From Winogradskyella sp. (GTDB lineage Bacteria; Bacteroidota; Bacteroidia; Flavobacteriales; Flavobacteriaceae): a stretch of DNA of 46,312 nucleotides. The DNA lies in assembly GCF_028289625.1 (NCBI RefSeq), contig NZ_JANQOM010000006.1, forward strand, positions 1-46,312, in the 5' to 3' direction. Numbering within the stretch: position 1 is the first letter of the stretch; each line of letters begins with the position of its first letter. The notes beneath the pieces were generated by a model. It was not told the origin of the DNA and searched no databases. It saw only the letters and a list, made by a program, of their open reading frames with translations. Of the stretch, positions 1 through 10,500 are shown piece after piece. Position numbers and translations under genes: made by a program.

Positions 1-194
1 ATGCAAAACTGTCGCAAACCATGGCAAATATGCTTCTAGATGAAGGGGTTTATGTTATAGGTTTCTTTTATCCTGTAGTTCCTAAAGAAAAAGCACGTAT
101 TCGTGTTCAGCTCTCAGCTGCTCATACCAAAGAACACCTAGATAAAGCTATCAACGCATTTGTTAAAGTGGGGAAAAAACTTGAAATTATTTAA
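1..194 (+). CDS. kbl: Glycine C-acetyltransferase, C-terminal fragment
   Basis: The reading frame is open from base 3 to a TAA at 192-194 and runs off the left edge, so only about 63 C-terminal residues are present. They contain GFFYPVVPKEKARIR and QLSAAHT, the conserved end of 2-amino-3-ketobutyrate CoA ligase (Kbl), a cytosolic PLP-dependent enzyme that joins glycine and acetyl-CoA or cleaves 2-amino-3-oxobutyrate in threonine breakdown. Related alpha-oxoamine synthases share part of this end, but the VTGFFYPVVP-type motif is typical of Kbl. The catalytic lysine and the start lie outside the window. Confidence 0.85.
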   Translation, partial: AKLSQTMANMLLDEGVYVIGFFYPVVPKEKARIRVQLSAAHTKEHLDKAINAFVKVGKKLEII

Positions 195-240
195 ATTCGT
201 TACAAACGCTTTATTTTAGGGCGTTATAACAATATTTTTA

Positions 241-248
241 TATATTTG
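241..248 (+). promoter_or_regulatory. Candidate -7 promoter box for the OmpA gene
   Basis: TATATTTG fits the Bacteroidota -7 consensus TAnnTTTG and lies about 70 bp before the OmpA ATG in an AT-rich gap. No clear -33 element is visible. The gap before it holds only a weak AACGC/GCGTT inverted repeat (205-225) after kbl, with no proper T-tract. Confidence 0.4.
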
Positions 249-317
249 TCTTTGTTAATAATATTTAACAACTTACATTTGCCAACAATTAACACTTAAA
301 ATTAAATTAATTAGAAT

Positions 318-1715
318 ATGAAAAATCTTAGCAGATTATTATTTGTCGCAGTGCTTCTTATAAGTTTCAGCACTACACATGGTCAAGACAAGAACAATCC
401 TTGGGCCTTATCGATAGGTCTGAATGCGGTTGACCCATATCCTGTAGGTGAAGACGCACCTCAAGGTGACTACTTTGACGAATTCTTTAATGCAACAGAT
501 CATTGGAATATCTTTCCTATAGTATCAACAATCTCTGTTTCTAGATATTTAAGCGATGGGTTTACCTTCACAGCCACTGGTTCTCTAAACATAATAGATA
601 AATTTGGTACTAATTTAAATCCTGACGGTACTGAAGCAGGAACAAACACAGTTGACAACCTAACTTACTTTGGTGTTGATGGTAGAATTTCTTACAGTTT
701 TATGGATATAATAAATTCTAATAAGATTGACCCTTATTTAGGTGTAGGTGGTGGTTACACTTGGTTAGATGATATAGGTGCAGGAACCTTAAATGGAAGT
801 CTTGGTTTAAGATATTGGTTATCTGAAAAGGTTGGTATTGATGTAAACACTATGTATAAACATGCCTTTGAGGATTATTTACCAACACATTTTCAACATT
901 TTGTTGGTGTAACATTCAAGTTTGGTGGTACTGATACTGACGGTGACGGTATTTACGATCAAGATGACGCTTGTCCTGAAGAAGCAGGTTTAGAAATCTT
1001 TAACGGTTGTCCAGATTCTGATAACGATGGTATTCAAGATTCAAAAGACGATTGTCCAAATACTGCTGGTTTAGCTGAATTTAATGGCTGTCCTGATAGT
1101 GATGGTGATGGCATAAGAGATATTGATGATGCTTGTCCTACTGTGGCTGGTTTAGCTTCGTTAGCAGGCTGTCCTGATACTGACGGTGACGGTATTAAAG
1201 ATGGTGATGATAATTGTCCTAATGAAGCCGGTCCTTCTGCTAACAATGGATGTCCTTGGCCTGATACTGATGGTGATGGTGTTTTAGATAAAGATGACCA
1301 ATGTCCTAATGAAGCTGGTGAAGTTGCCAACAATGGATGCCCAATCGTTAACCCAACTCAAGAGGTTATCGATGAGTTAAATAGCTATGCTAGAACAATC
1401 TTATTCGATACTGGTAGAGCATCTTTCAAGGAAGAAACTGATCAAGTTTTACAGGCAATGGTAGCAATCTTTAAGCAATATCCAAAAGCAGATTTCGCTA
1501 TTGAAGGTCACACAGACTCTGTTGGTTCCAAGAAATCTAACCAAGCATTATCTGAAAGAAGAGCCAATGCGGTTAGGGATTACTTAATTGCTAACGGTAT
1601 CGATGCTGATAGATTAACTGCTTCTGGTTATGGCGAAGACAATCCTATCGCTGATAACAAAACAAGAGCTGGTAGAAAAGAAAATAGACGTGTAGAAGTT
1701 AAGCTTAAAGGCTAA
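318..1715 (+). CDS. OmpA-family outer-membrane protein with TSP3 repeats
   Basis: The protein (465 aa) starts with a signal peptide (about residues 1-22, ending THGQ). An eight-stranded-barrel-like region follows to about residue 203. Five calcium-binding thrombospondin type 3 repeats (about 206-345, DxDGDGIxDxDDxCP pattern with paired cysteines) come next. The end is an OmpA peptidoglycan-binding domain (about 358-465) with GHTDSVG and NQALSERRA, which carry the Asp and Arg that bind diaminopimelate. It should sit in the outer membrane and anchor it to the cell wall. It is a single-gene unit with its own candidate promoter and a strong terminator. The family assignment is secure; any adhesion or porin role is inference. 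Confidence 0.93.
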   Translation: MKNLSRLLFVAVLLISFSTTHGQDKNNPWALSIGLNAVDPYPVGEDAPQGDYFDEFFNATDHWNIFPIVSTISVSRYLSDGFTFTATGSLNIIDKFGTNLNPDGTEAGTNTVDNLTYFGVDGRISYSFMDIINSNKIDPYLGVGGGYTWLDDIGAGTLNGSLGLRYWLSEKVGIDVNTMYKHAFEDYLPTHFQHFVGVTFKFGGTDTDGDGIYDQDDACPEEAGLEIFNGCPDSDNDGIQDSKDDCPNTAGLAEFNGCPDSDGDGIRDIDDACPTVAGLASLAGCPDTDGDGIKDGDDNCPNEAGPSANNGCPWPDTDGDGVLDKDDQCPNEAGEVANNGCPIVNPTQEVIDELNSYARTILFDTGRASFKEETDQVLQAMVAIFKQYPKADFAIEGHTDSVGSKKSNQALSERRANAVRDYLIANGIDADRLTASGYGEDNPIADNKTRAGRKENRRVEVKLKG

Positions 1716-1735
1716 TATAACTTCAAAATATATTG

Positions 1736-1764
1736 AAAAACGCTTCGAAATTCGAAGCGTTTTT
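1736..1764 (+). terminator. Intrinsic terminator after the OmpA gene
   Basis: An AAAAACGCTTCG / CGAAGCGTTTTT stem with a 5-nt loop is followed by a T-rich run. Its symmetry allows it to work in both directions. It ends 12 nt before the next start codon. Confidence 0.85.
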
Positions 1765-1776
1765 TATTTTTATAAA

Positions 1777-4539
1777 ATGAGTAGTTTTATAAAATCTGTA
1801 TTACTAGATCTTAAGCACAAAGGCTTAAATCTTGAGGATTTATACTTTATTCTACCTAGTCAACGTGCAAGTGTTTTTTTAAAACACCATCTTTCCAAGA
1901 TGATAGATAAACCCATTTTTTCTCCTCATACCTTAAGTATTGAAATGTTTGTAGAGGAGCTGTCTGGTTTACAAAGTTTATCAAATACCGATTTACTCTT
2001 TTGGCTTTACAGCTCCTACTTAGACAATACGAAAAAAGAAGACCAGGAATCTTTTGAATCATTTGCCCCCTTGGCTCAAATTTTATTGCAAGACTTTAAC
2101 GAAATAGACCGCTATCATGCAAATCAAGATGCTATTTTTGATTATCTTCATGCCATTAAAGAGCTTAACCATTGGTCTTTAGAAACCGTACAAACCGATT
2201 TAGTTAAAAACCATTTAAAGTTCTGGAAAAGTCTAAAAGACTACTACAAAGCATTCACAAACACCCTACTTAAAAATAAAAGAGGTTACCAAGGACTTAT
2301 CTACCGTGAAGCAACTGAAAACCTAGAGGCTTATATCGAAAACAATGCTCATAGGACTCATGTTTTTTTAGGTTTTAATGCTTTAAATACATGTGAATCC
2401 CAGATCATACAAGGTTTACTTCAGAGTGATTTGGCATATATATATTGGGATGCTGATAACGTATTTGTTAATGATGATATCCACGATGCAGGGTTATTCA
2501 TCAGGGAGCATAAAACAAAATGGAGCTATTTTAAAAAATCCCCTTTTAATTGGATAACATCATATTATAGCGATAAGAAAAACATTGAAGCTATAGGTAT
2601 TCCCAAGCTTGTTGGCCAAGCAAAATATATAGGACAGCTATTAAACGACATTAGTTTGGGGAAAGAAGATTTAAAAAGTGTCGCTGTGGTATTGGGGGAG
2701 GAGAACTTATTAATTCCTTTATTGAACTCCATCCCAAAACATATTACTCAAATTAATGTCACCATGGGTTTGCCTTTAAGGTTCGTTCCTCTATCATCAT
2801 TATTTGAGCAACTGTTTGTCTCCCATAAAAAAAATCCTGAAAAGTTTTATTTTAAGGAGGTCATTGCCATCATATCTCATCCTTCAATCTATAGTTTATT
2901 TGAAACTGAGGCTGGGAATATTTTGAGTCCTATTACAAGATATATACAAAGAAACAATCTGGTCTACATTACAGTTGGCCAATTAAAAAAAGTAGCCCAT
3001 CAGGAGCTACACAGTATTATTGAGGTGTTATTTGGCTCATGGAATAACGACCCAAAAACAGCACTTGTAAATTGTGCTGAACTTATTTTAAATATAAAAG
3101 GAACCTTGGTGGCTAACAAGCAATTAAATGCCTTAGAATTAGAGTATTTATATCGCTTCAATGCACTTTTTAATCAACTTTCAGAGCTTAATAAAAATTA
3201 CCAATACCTTAATTCTATCGAAAGCCTGCATAAGGTATATAAAGACCTGTTAAAGACTGAAACATTAGATTTTAAAGGCGAACCTTTAGAGGGTCTTCAA
3301 ATAATGGGAATGTTAGAATCTAGAGTTTTAGATTTTGAAACTGTCATTATAAGCTCAGTTAATGAAGGTATACTTCCATCTGGTAAGACAAATAATTCAC
3401 TTATCCCTTTTGATGTAAAATTAGAAAACAACCTCCCTACTTTTAAAGAAAAAGATGCAGTTTATACCTATCACTTTTACAGGCTCATACAACGGGCCAA
3501 AAATGTATATCTTCTCTATAATACCGAAATTGATGCGCTTAAAGGTGGAGAAAAAAGTAGGTTTATTACACAAATAGATGTTGAAGGAATTCATAAGATA
3601 AAGCATACCATTGTATCAACTGATGTTCCTGTTATTGAAAAAAAATTACAGCGCATTCCCAAAACGGATTCCGTATTAGACAAACTAAAAGAACTTTCGG
3701 ATAAAGGGTTTTCACCGTCTTCTTTGACAAATTACATCAGAAATCCATTAGATTTTTATTATGAAAAAATACTTGGGATTGAAGAATTTGAAGACGTAGA
3801 AGAAAACATTGCTGCTAATACCTTAGGCTCAGTAATACATAATACGCTTGAAGAATTCTACCAGCCTATAGTGAATGATTTTTTAACACTAGAGCACCTT
3901 AAAAACTTTAAAACCATAATTGAAATCACTATTGCCAAACACTTTAAAAAACTATATAAAGATGGTGACTTTACTTCTGGTAAAAACCTCATTATTTTTG
4001 AGATTGCTAAACGCTATATCATGAATTTTATAGATTCTGAAATCGAAGACTTAAAAGCGGGTAATACCATTAAAATTTTGGCAATCGAAGCTGATGAAAC
4101 TATAGAGCTTAACATTAAAGGTATAGACTTTCCTGTTAAACTCACAGGTAAAGTAGACCGAATCGACCTATTTAACGGTATGACTCGAGTTATTGATTAT
4201 AAATCGGGTAAGGTAGAGCAAAATAAGGTTGAAATTGTAAACTGGGAAGATATCACTACCGATTATGACAAATATAGCAAGTCCTTTCAAGTCTTATCTT
4301 ATGCCTATATGATGCATAAAAAAAAGAAAATTCAATTGCCTGTTGAAGCCGGAATCATTTCATTTAAAAACATGAAGGAAGGCTTCCTTAAATTTGGGAA
4401 AAAAGAATCCACTTATGGCAGAAATAAAAACCAACAAATTGATAGAGAGACCTTGAATAATTTTGAAATTGAGCTTCATAAGCTTATCCTAGAAATATGT
4501 AATCCGAACATCGATTTTATTGAAAAAGAACTTGGCTAA
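1777..4539 (+). CDS. PD-(D/E)XK nuclease family protein (AddB/RecB-like)
   Basis: The protein (920 aa) resembles the AddB subunit of AddAB-type DNA-break-processing helicase-nucleases. The N-terminus has the FILPSQRA segment seen in Bacteroidota AddB-like proteins but no Walker A motif. The C-terminal nuclease domain (about 650-920) shows the LGSVIHNTLEEF motif with its metal-site His (near 687), VIDYKSGK (near 805) with the catalytic Asp and Lys, and a QVLSY motif. The cysteines that hold the iron-sulfur cluster in Firmicutes AddB are absent (NPLDFYY where a Cys would be). The partner UvrD-type helicase is not in the window. Its TAA overlaps the next ATG, so the following hydrolase is translationally coupled. 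Confidence 0.85.
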   Translation: MSSFIKSVLLDLKHKGLNLEDLYFILPSQRASVFLKHHLSKMIDKPIFSPHTLSIEMFVEELSGLQSLSNTDLLFWLYSSYLDNTKKEDQESFESFAPLAQILLQDFNEIDRYHANQDAIFDYLHAIKELNHWSLETVQTDLVKNHLKFWKSLKDYYKAFTNTLLKNKRGYQGLIYREATENLEAYIENNAHRTHVFLGFNALNTCESQIIQGLLQSDLAYIYWDADNVFVNDDIHDAGLFIREHKTKWSYFKKSPFNWITSYYSDKKNIEAIGIPKLVGQAKYIGQLLNDISLGKEDLKSVAVVLGEENLLIPLLNSIPKHITQINVTMGLPLRFVPLSSLFEQLFVSHKKNPEKFYFKEVIAIISHPSIYSLFETEAGNILSPITRYIQRNNLVYITVGQLKKVAHQELHSIIEVLFGSWNNDPKTALVNCAELILNIKGTLVANKQLNALELEYLYRFNALFNQLSELNKNYQYLNSIESLHKVYKDLLKTETLDFKGEPLEGLQIMGMLESRVLDFETVIISSVNEGILPSGKTNNSLIPFDVKLENNLPTFKEKDAVYTYHFYRLIQRAKNVYLLYNTEIDALKGGEKSRFITQIDVEGIHKIKHTIVSTDVPVIEKKLQRIPKTDSVLDKLKELSDKGFSPSSLTNYIRNPLDFYYEKILGIEEFEDVEENIAANTLGSVIHNTLEEFYQPIVNDFLTLEHLKNFKTIIEITIAKHFKKLYKDGDFTSGKNLIIFEIAKRYIMNFIDSEIEDLKAGNTIKILAIEADETIELNIKGIDFPVKLTGKVDRIDLFNGMTRVIDYKSGKVEQNKVEIVNWEDITTDYDKYSKSFQVLSYAYMMHKKKKIQLPVEAGIISFKNMKEGFLKFGKKESTYGRNKNQQIDRETLNNFEIELHKLILEICNPNIDFIEKELG

Positions 4540-5381
4540 TGCAAATAGATAAAAATTTCATTCTAAATAGAGCTGATAAAAAGCCTATACTTATTGATAC
4601 ATTTTATACCGAGAATACACCAAAACAACCCATTATTATTTTCTGTCATGGTTATAAGGGTTTTAAAGATTGGGGAGCTTGGAACCTTATGTCCAAAAGC
4701 ATTGCTGATTCTGGTATCTGTTTTGTTAAATTCAATTTCTCACATAATGGAGGTACAATGGAAAACCCAATAGATTTTCCAGATTTAGAGGCTTTTGGCA
4801 ATAACAACTACACTAAAGAGCTCAATGATTTAGGAGACATTATAGATTGGACTGAAGAGACATTTAAGAATCACCCAAATGTAGATACAAACCACATCTC
4901 ATTAATAGGCCATAGTCGTGGAGGTGGCATAGCGATACTAAAAGCCGCCGAAGATTCTAGAATAAGCAACCTTACTACACTTGCTAGTGTGTGCGACTTC
5001 GGAAAACGCACAGCAACCATTGGAGATATAGAAACATGGAAAAAAGATGGGGTAAAATATATCCTTAATGGTAGAACGAAACAACAAATGCCACATTACT
5101 ATCAATTCTACAAGGATTTTAAGGCCAATGAAGAACGGCTCAATATTGAAACCGCAGAAAAACGAATTAAGATCCCGCATTTAATTATTCATGGAGATAG
5201 CGATACTTCTGTAACAATTGATGAAGCCTATGCATTACATCAATGGAATCCAAATTCAGAATTAAAAATCATTAGAGATGCAGATCATGTGTTCAACGTA
5301 AAGCATCCTTGGAAAAAAGAGAAGCTATCTCCAGAACTTCAAAAAGTAACGGATACAATAATTGATTTTTTAAAAAAGTAG
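4539..5381 (+). CDS. Alpha/beta hydrolase (S9-peptidase/esterase-like)
   Basis: This 280-aa soluble protein has no signal peptide. It carries the oxyanion segment FCHGYKGFKDWG (about 36-46), the nucleophile elbow GHSRGG (Ser126), a HGDSD acid loop (about 219-223) and DADHVF with the likely catalytic His250, so the triad is complete. Related cytosolic hydrolases include carboxylesterase- and dienelactone-hydrolase-like enzymes; the substrate is not predictable. The start codon overlaps the stop of the nuclease gene (TAATG), so the two probably form an operon. No terminator was recognised after it. Confidence 0.85.
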   Translation: MQIDKNFILNRADKKPILIDTFYTENTPKQPIIIFCHGYKGFKDWGAWNLMSKSIADSGICFVKFNFSHNGGTMENPIDFPDLEAFGNNNYTKELNDLGDIIDWTEETFKNHPNVDTNHISLIGHSRGGGIAILKAAEDSRISNLTTLASVCDFGKRTATIGDIETWKKDGVKYILNGRTKQQMPHYYQFYKDFKANEERLNIETAEKRIKIPHLIIHGDSDTSVTIDEAYALHQWNPNSELKIIRDADHVFNVKHPWKKEKLSPELQKVTDTIIDFLKK

Positions 5382-5473
5382 TTCAAAGCCACTCCCATAA
5401 ACGATTGCAATTGGTTATTGACATCGTATGTTTTTATGTATAACGTATTTTGCGAAACACTTGTATTAAATTC

Positions 5474-5530
5474 TGGTCATTTTCCATATTAATTTGGTCG
5501 CTCTAATGGCTTATCTCCAAAGTAACTTTG
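5474..5530 (+). promoter_or_regulatory. AraC-type operator and promoter for the 5553 gene
   Basis: Half-sites TGGTCA (5474) and TGGTCG (5495) lie 21 bp apart. The second is 28 bp before the -7 box TAACTTTG (5523-5530). This is the geometry seen at eight other promoters in the window. The start codon is 22 nt after the box. Confidence 0.65.
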
Positions 5531-5552
5531 TGTCAGATAAAAACAGAGTATT

Positions 5553-6026
5553 ATGGAAACCAAATATTATACATTCAAAAATCTAATTCTGATTTTGCTA
5601 TTGATAAGCCTTAATAGTCATTCACAAAATCATCAAGAACCCTATCAACATAAAGCATTACAAACTAAAGATGTTAGGTCTGAAGAAACACTAGAAGACT
5701 TTACAACCTATCTGTTTATGAATTCTTTAATTGTGAATGAAAAGTTCATCTACAGAAAACTACTAAAAGAATCTAGGCAAAATCCCAAAACGATTTTGAT
5801 AGATACTTCATTTACAATGAGTAGTACAGCACTTCTTAAGGTATTTAAAAAAGCTACTAACAAATCTGACGGTATGGATGCCTTTAAATCTATTTTATTT
5901 GAGAAAATACCATCGTTAAAATCTGCCGTTACCGACCATCAGTTAGAACAAATCTATGCAAGTTTTAGAGCTTCAACCTTTAATGGGTATCTAGACGAAG
6001 TACGATTGGCACTAGGAACGGATTGA
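5553..6026 (+). CDS. Secreted protein of unknown function
   Basis: I do not recognise this 157-aa protein. It begins with a short basic segment and a hydrophobic signal sequence (about residues 10-25, ending HSQ), so it is probably exported to the periplasm or the outer face. The rest is polar and predicted mostly helical, without cysteines or visible motifs. It is preceded by a full AraC-type operator/promoter of the same design as the efflux genes that follow. That links its expression to the pump, but it has a separate promoter. It could be a periplasmic accessory or stress protein; that is a guess. Confidence 0.6.
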   Translation: METKYYTFKNLILILLLISLNSHSQNHQEPYQHKALQTKDVRSEETLEDFTTYLFMNSLIVNEKFIYRKLLKESRQNPKTILIDTSFTMSSTALLKVFKKATNKSDGMDAFKSILFEKIPSLKSAVTDHQLEQIYASFRASTFNGYLDEVRLALGTD

Positions 6027-6041
6027 ATTTACCTTAAAAAA

Positions 6042-6136
6042 TGACCAAATTCATATGTAAAACACATAATCTTAAATTTTGGTCATTTACGATTTGATTT
6101 TGGTTAACCAGCAACAGGAAATCAGAAATACATTTG
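6042..6136 (+). promoter_or_regulatory. AraC-type operator and promoter of the efflux operon
   Basis: TGGTCA (6080) and TGGTTA (6101) are 21 bp apart, and the second is 28 bp before TACATTTG (6129-6136). A third, inverted half-site TGACCA lies at 6042-6047. It can pair with the 6080 copy to form a hairpin or allow DNA looping. Confidence 0.7.
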
Positions 6137-6176
6137 TACCATCAAATAGTAATAACAAGAAAAAATTATAATAAAA

Positions 6177-7394
6177 ATGAAAACACTAAACTTAAACACA
6201 AGTAAAATAGTAAAACAAATAGGACTATTTGTTGGACTAATCTTAGTAGCCATCTTAGTGATTGCAATGACAAAAAACGAAGAAAAAACTGAAGCTACAG
6301 AAACTATTGTACAAGCAATGCCAGTAGAGGTAGCATTTCCAGTATTTGAAAAAATCACTGAATGGGATGAGTATACGGGAAGATTTGAAGCGAGCAATCG
6401 TGTTGAAGTAAAAGCGCGCGTAAGCGGTTACATTGAAAGCGTAAGCTTCAAAGATGGTCAATCCGTAAATAAAGGGGATGTACTATTCACCATAGACCAA
6501 AGACCCTTCAAAATTGCATTAAGCCAAGCGAGAGCAGGCTACGGGCAAGCCTTGGCCCAACTTACAATTGCACAAGATAACTTTGACCGTGTAAAATCCT
6601 TACGTGAATCTGGTGCGGTTTCTGTTGAAGAATATGACAGTAGAAAACAAGCATTAGCAGGAGCAAAAGCGTCATTACAATTGGCACAAGCATCCGTTGA
6701 TAATGCAAAACTAAATCTTGAATTTACCAAAGTAAAAGCACCTATCTCTGGTCGTGTGAGTAGAGATATGGTTAATGAAGGCAACCTTATTGATGGCGGT
6801 TCTTCAAGTTCAACCTTATTGACAACAATAGTAGCAACAAGCCCAATCCACTTTTATTTTAAAGGTAGTGAATCAGATTACTTAAAGTATTCGCGATTGG
6901 CGCAAAGTGGAGAACGCGCATCCTCACGTTCAACGGCTAATCCAGTAATGCTAAAACTTCAAGATGAAGATGACTACACACATAAAGCCGTCATGGATTT
7001 TGTAGATAATGAAATCGACAGAAGCACCGGCACCATTGAAGGTAGAGCCACCTTAGATAATAAAGATGGGCTTATAGAACCCGGAATGTTCGGCAAAGCA
7101 AGATTATTAGGAAGCGCCGAACATGAAGCCATTATGATTCCTGAAGAAATTATTGGAACAAACCAATCTGTTAGATTTGTGTATGTGCTTCGCGATGATA
7201 ATACAGTCACTACTAAAAATGTGGAGCTTGGTCCATTACATACCAACGGATTACGAATCATCCGAAAAGGACTAAACCCAGAGGATAAACTCATCACCAA
7301 CAATATTCAAAAGATAAGACCTGGTGTAGTAGTTAGTCCTGTTGAAACTTCACTTACAAATAACGATGCTCTTGCACTTAATGCAGTAGAGTAA
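6177..7394 (+). CDS. RND efflux periplasmic adaptor (MexE/AcrA-like)
   Basis: This 405-aa membrane-fusion protein joins an RND pump in the inner membrane to an outer-membrane channel. An N-terminal membrane anchor (about 12-31) is followed by the first half of the lipoyl/barrel-sandwich domain (EVKARVSGYIESVSFKDGQ), an alpha-hairpin rich in A/Q/L (about 110-175), the second lipoyl half (KAPISGRVSRDMVNEG), and beta-barrel and membrane-proximal domains. The anchor lacks a lipobox. Spacing and content show an operon with the pump gene downstream. Its promoter carries AraC-type half-sites. Substrates cannot be read from the sequence. Confidence 0.93.
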   Translation: MKTLNLNTSKIVKQIGLFVGLILVAILVIAMTKNEEKTEATETIVQAMPVEVAFPVFEKITEWDEYTGRFEASNRVEVKARVSGYIESVSFKDGQSVNKGDVLFTIDQRPFKIALSQARAGYGQALAQLTIAQDNFDRVKSLRESGAVSVEEYDSRKQALAGAKASLQLAQASVDNAKLNLEFTKVKAPISGRVSRDMVNEGNLIDGGSSSSTLLTTIVATSPIHFYFKGSESDYLKYSRLAQSGERASSRSTANPVMLKLQDEDDYTHKAVMDFVDNEIDRSTGTIEGRATLDNKDGLIEPGMFGKARLLGSAEHEAIMIPEEIIGTNQSVRFVYVLRDDNTVTTKNVELGPLHTNGLRIIRKGLNPEDKLITNNIQKIRPGVVVSPVETSLTNNDALALNAVE

Positions 7395-7422
7395 CAAACA
7401 CCAACATACTGTATCCTTTTTT

Positions 7423-7464
7423 CCTCTCTCTATTACTCTTTGATTAATAGCAAAAAGAGAGAGG
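7423..7464 (+). other. Stem-loop between adaptor and pump genes
   Basis: CCTCTCTCT (7423-7431) and AGAGAGAGG (7456-7464) are perfect 9-bp complements around a 24-nt loop. There is no T-tract after them. The hairpin may protect the upstream mRNA or tune the adaptor-to-pump ratio. Confidence 0.45.
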
Positions 7465-7502
7465 CTGGGATACTCTTATCCAACATCAAAAAATTAGAAA
7501 TC

Positions 7503-10500
7503 ATGAAATTTAGTCACACATTTATCAAAAGACCCATTTTTGCAGCGGTACTTAGTATCCTGATTATCATCGTGGGCACATTGGCATACGTATCATTGCC
7601 AGTATCACAGTTTCCAGATGTTGCACCACCAACCATTGAAGTCGTAGCGACTTATCCTGGTGCAAATGCACAAACACTTTCTGAAACGGTTGCAACACCT
7701 TTAGAAAAAGAAATCAACGGAGTTGAAGATATGATTTACATGACCTCTCAATCCGCTGCTGACGGTAGAGTAACCTTGCAGGTCGCTTTCGAATTAGGAA
7801 CAGATTTAGATAAAGCGCAAGTTCAGGTGCAAAACAGAGTAGCCATAGCCGAACCAAGATTGCCAGAATCTGTTAGACGATTGGGCATTACGACAAAGAA
7901 AATTTCACCAGATATTTTATTGGTCGTTAACATGTACTCCCCTAATAAAACCTATGACCAAACCTATATTGGCAACTATGCCACCTTACAATTAAAAGAT
8001 GAATTAGCGCGTATTAAAGGTATTGGTGATATTCAATTATTCGGTGCTGCTGAATATGCGATGCGTATTTGGCTAGACCCAGATAGAATTGCCAATTTAG
8101 ACATGACAGCAGGGGAAGTATTAACGGCTTTACGAGGACAAAATGTTCAAATTGCTAGCGGTACGTTGAACACCTTACCTTCTGGAAGTCAATCAGCTTT
8201 TGAAATCAATATCCAAACACAGGGAAAATTAATCACAACGGAAGAGTTTGAAAATATCATCATTAAATCAGGTGAAAACGGTCGTATTGTTCAATTGAAA
8301 GACGTTGGCCGTGTTGAATTAGGCGCGCAGAACTACGCTACAAAAGGTTATTTGGGGAAAGACCCAGCGATTGCCATGCCAATATTCCAACAACCTGGTG
8401 GAAATGCTTTAGAAACAGCAGCCGAAATTCAAGCAAAAATGGTTGAGCTGTCCAAAAATTTCCCTGAAGATTTAGAATATAAAATTGCTTACAACCCAAC
8501 CGAGTTTGTTCAAAAATCAGTTGATGAAGTTTACAAAACCATATTTGAAGCCATTATTCTTGTAGTATTTGTTATTCTTCTATTCTTACAATCTTGGAGA
8601 GCTGCTATTATTCCAATTTTAGCTATTCCCGTATCACTTATCGGAACATTCACTGTTATGCAAGCTTTAGGGTTTTCATTAAATAACTTGACTTTATTCG
8701 GATTGGTGTTGGCCATCGGTATTGTGGTAGATGATGCCATCGTTGTGGTTGAAAATATGGAGCGTTACCTCGCACAAGGCTTATCGCCTAAAGATGCCGC
8801 ACGCAAAACTATGGATGAAGTTGGTGGCGCTTTGGTCGCTATTGGATTAGTATTAATCGCGGTATTTATCCCAACGGCTTTTTTAGAAGGTATTTCAGGT
8901 CAGTTCTATAAGCAATTCGGGTTAACCATTGCGGTAGCAACAGCCATTTCAGTATTTGTCTCATTAACACTAAGTCCAGCAATGGCAGCATTATTAATGA
9001 AGCACGAAGCTCATGACGAAAACAAAAAAACGCCATTATTGGCAAGACCTTTTAAGTTTATCGGAGATGCATTCAACCGTTTTATGGAAAATTTATCTAA
9101 CCGTTATGGTAATAGCGTTCGTAAATTGGTCAGAACAAGTGCTATGGTCATGATAGTTTATGGTGGACTTATCGCCTTTACAGGTTTTGAGTTCAATCGT
9201 GTGGCATCAGGTTTTGTTCCAGCTATGGACCAACAATATTTTATTACTGCCATTCAATTGCCACCAGGGTCATCCTTATCCAGAACCGATAAAGTAGTCA
9301 ATGAAGCTTTAGATGTATTGTTAGAAGTTGATGGTGTAGAAACAGCAGTATCTTTTACAGGTTTTGATGGCGCATCCTTTACCAATGCTTCAAACGCTGC
9401 TGCTATATTCGTTACTCTTGAAGATTTTGATGTTAGAACAGAAAAAGGAATTGGTTATAATGATTTATTAGCCACGCTACGTGGAAAAATGGCGCAGGTT
9501 GATGATGCTTTTGTAGTCGTTATTCCACCACCATCTGTAAGAGGCATCGGTAATGCAGGTGGTTTTAGAATGATGGTACAAGATAGAGCCAATTTAGGAA
9601 CAGACGAGTTGATTAACGCCACCTATGCCTTGGCTGCGGCTGCCAATCAAGACCCAGCACTAAATAGTGTATTTACGTTTTTCAATAACCAAACACCACA
9701 ACTCTATTTGGATATTGACCGCGTGAAAGCCGAGCAATTAGGTATTGATGTTGCTGATGTATTCCAATCATTAGAAGTGTATTTAGGTTCAGCTTTTGTA
9801 AATGAATTCAATTACTTAGGAAGAACCTATCAAGTTACAGCTCAGGCAGATGCACCAAACCGTTTGACACCAGATGATATTTCAAGAATTAAAGTAAGAA
9901 ACAATCAAGGTGAAATGGTACCATTAGGAACCATTAGCACACAAAAAGATATTGCTGGGCCAAACAGAATCCCAAGATTTAATTTGTATCCATCAGCCTC
10001 ATTGGTTGGCGATATTGCACCAGGATTTAGTACTGGCCAGGCTTTAGACCGTATGGAAGAGTTAGCTGCTGAGGTTTTACCACAAGGTATTTCTTTTGAA
10101 TGGACAGAGATGGCCTATCAACAAAAACAAACAGGCAATACTGCGGCTATCGCATTCTTATTAGCAGTCGTATTTGTATTCCTATTATTGGCAGCTCAGT
10201 TTGAAAGTTTAGTACTACCGCTAGCCGTGATTTTCATTGTACCTATGGTATTACTTTCAGCAATGATAGGTATTGATTTAGCAGGATTAGACAATAATAT
10301 CATGGTACAAATTGGATTGGTTGTACTTGTGGGTCTTGCCAGTAAAAATGCCATCCTTATTGTAGAGTTCGCCAAGCAGTTGGAAGACCAAGGCAAAGAT
10401 TTAAAAACAGCTGTCATTGAGGCTTCAAAATTAAGACTACGACCTATATTAATGACTGCTATGGCATTCATTTTAGGTGTTGTGCCATTAGCTATAGCCA

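Noticed and set aside
1034..1333. A 99-codon minus-strand open frame opposite the OmpA repeats
   Set aside because: It is a shadow of the TSP3 repeats. Its Ser/Pro-rich composition only mirrors GATGGTGAT-type codons on the coding strand.
5474..5500. TTTTGG half-sites read as ordinary -33 elements
   Set aside because: They lie 26-28 bp before the -7 box start, farther than the usual -33 spacing, and the paired copy 21 bp upstream would remain unexplained.
7440..7502. Upstream TTG start for the RND permease
   Set aside because: The added 21 residues are polar and lie in the intergenic stem-loop; the canonical pump N-terminus begins at ATG 7503.
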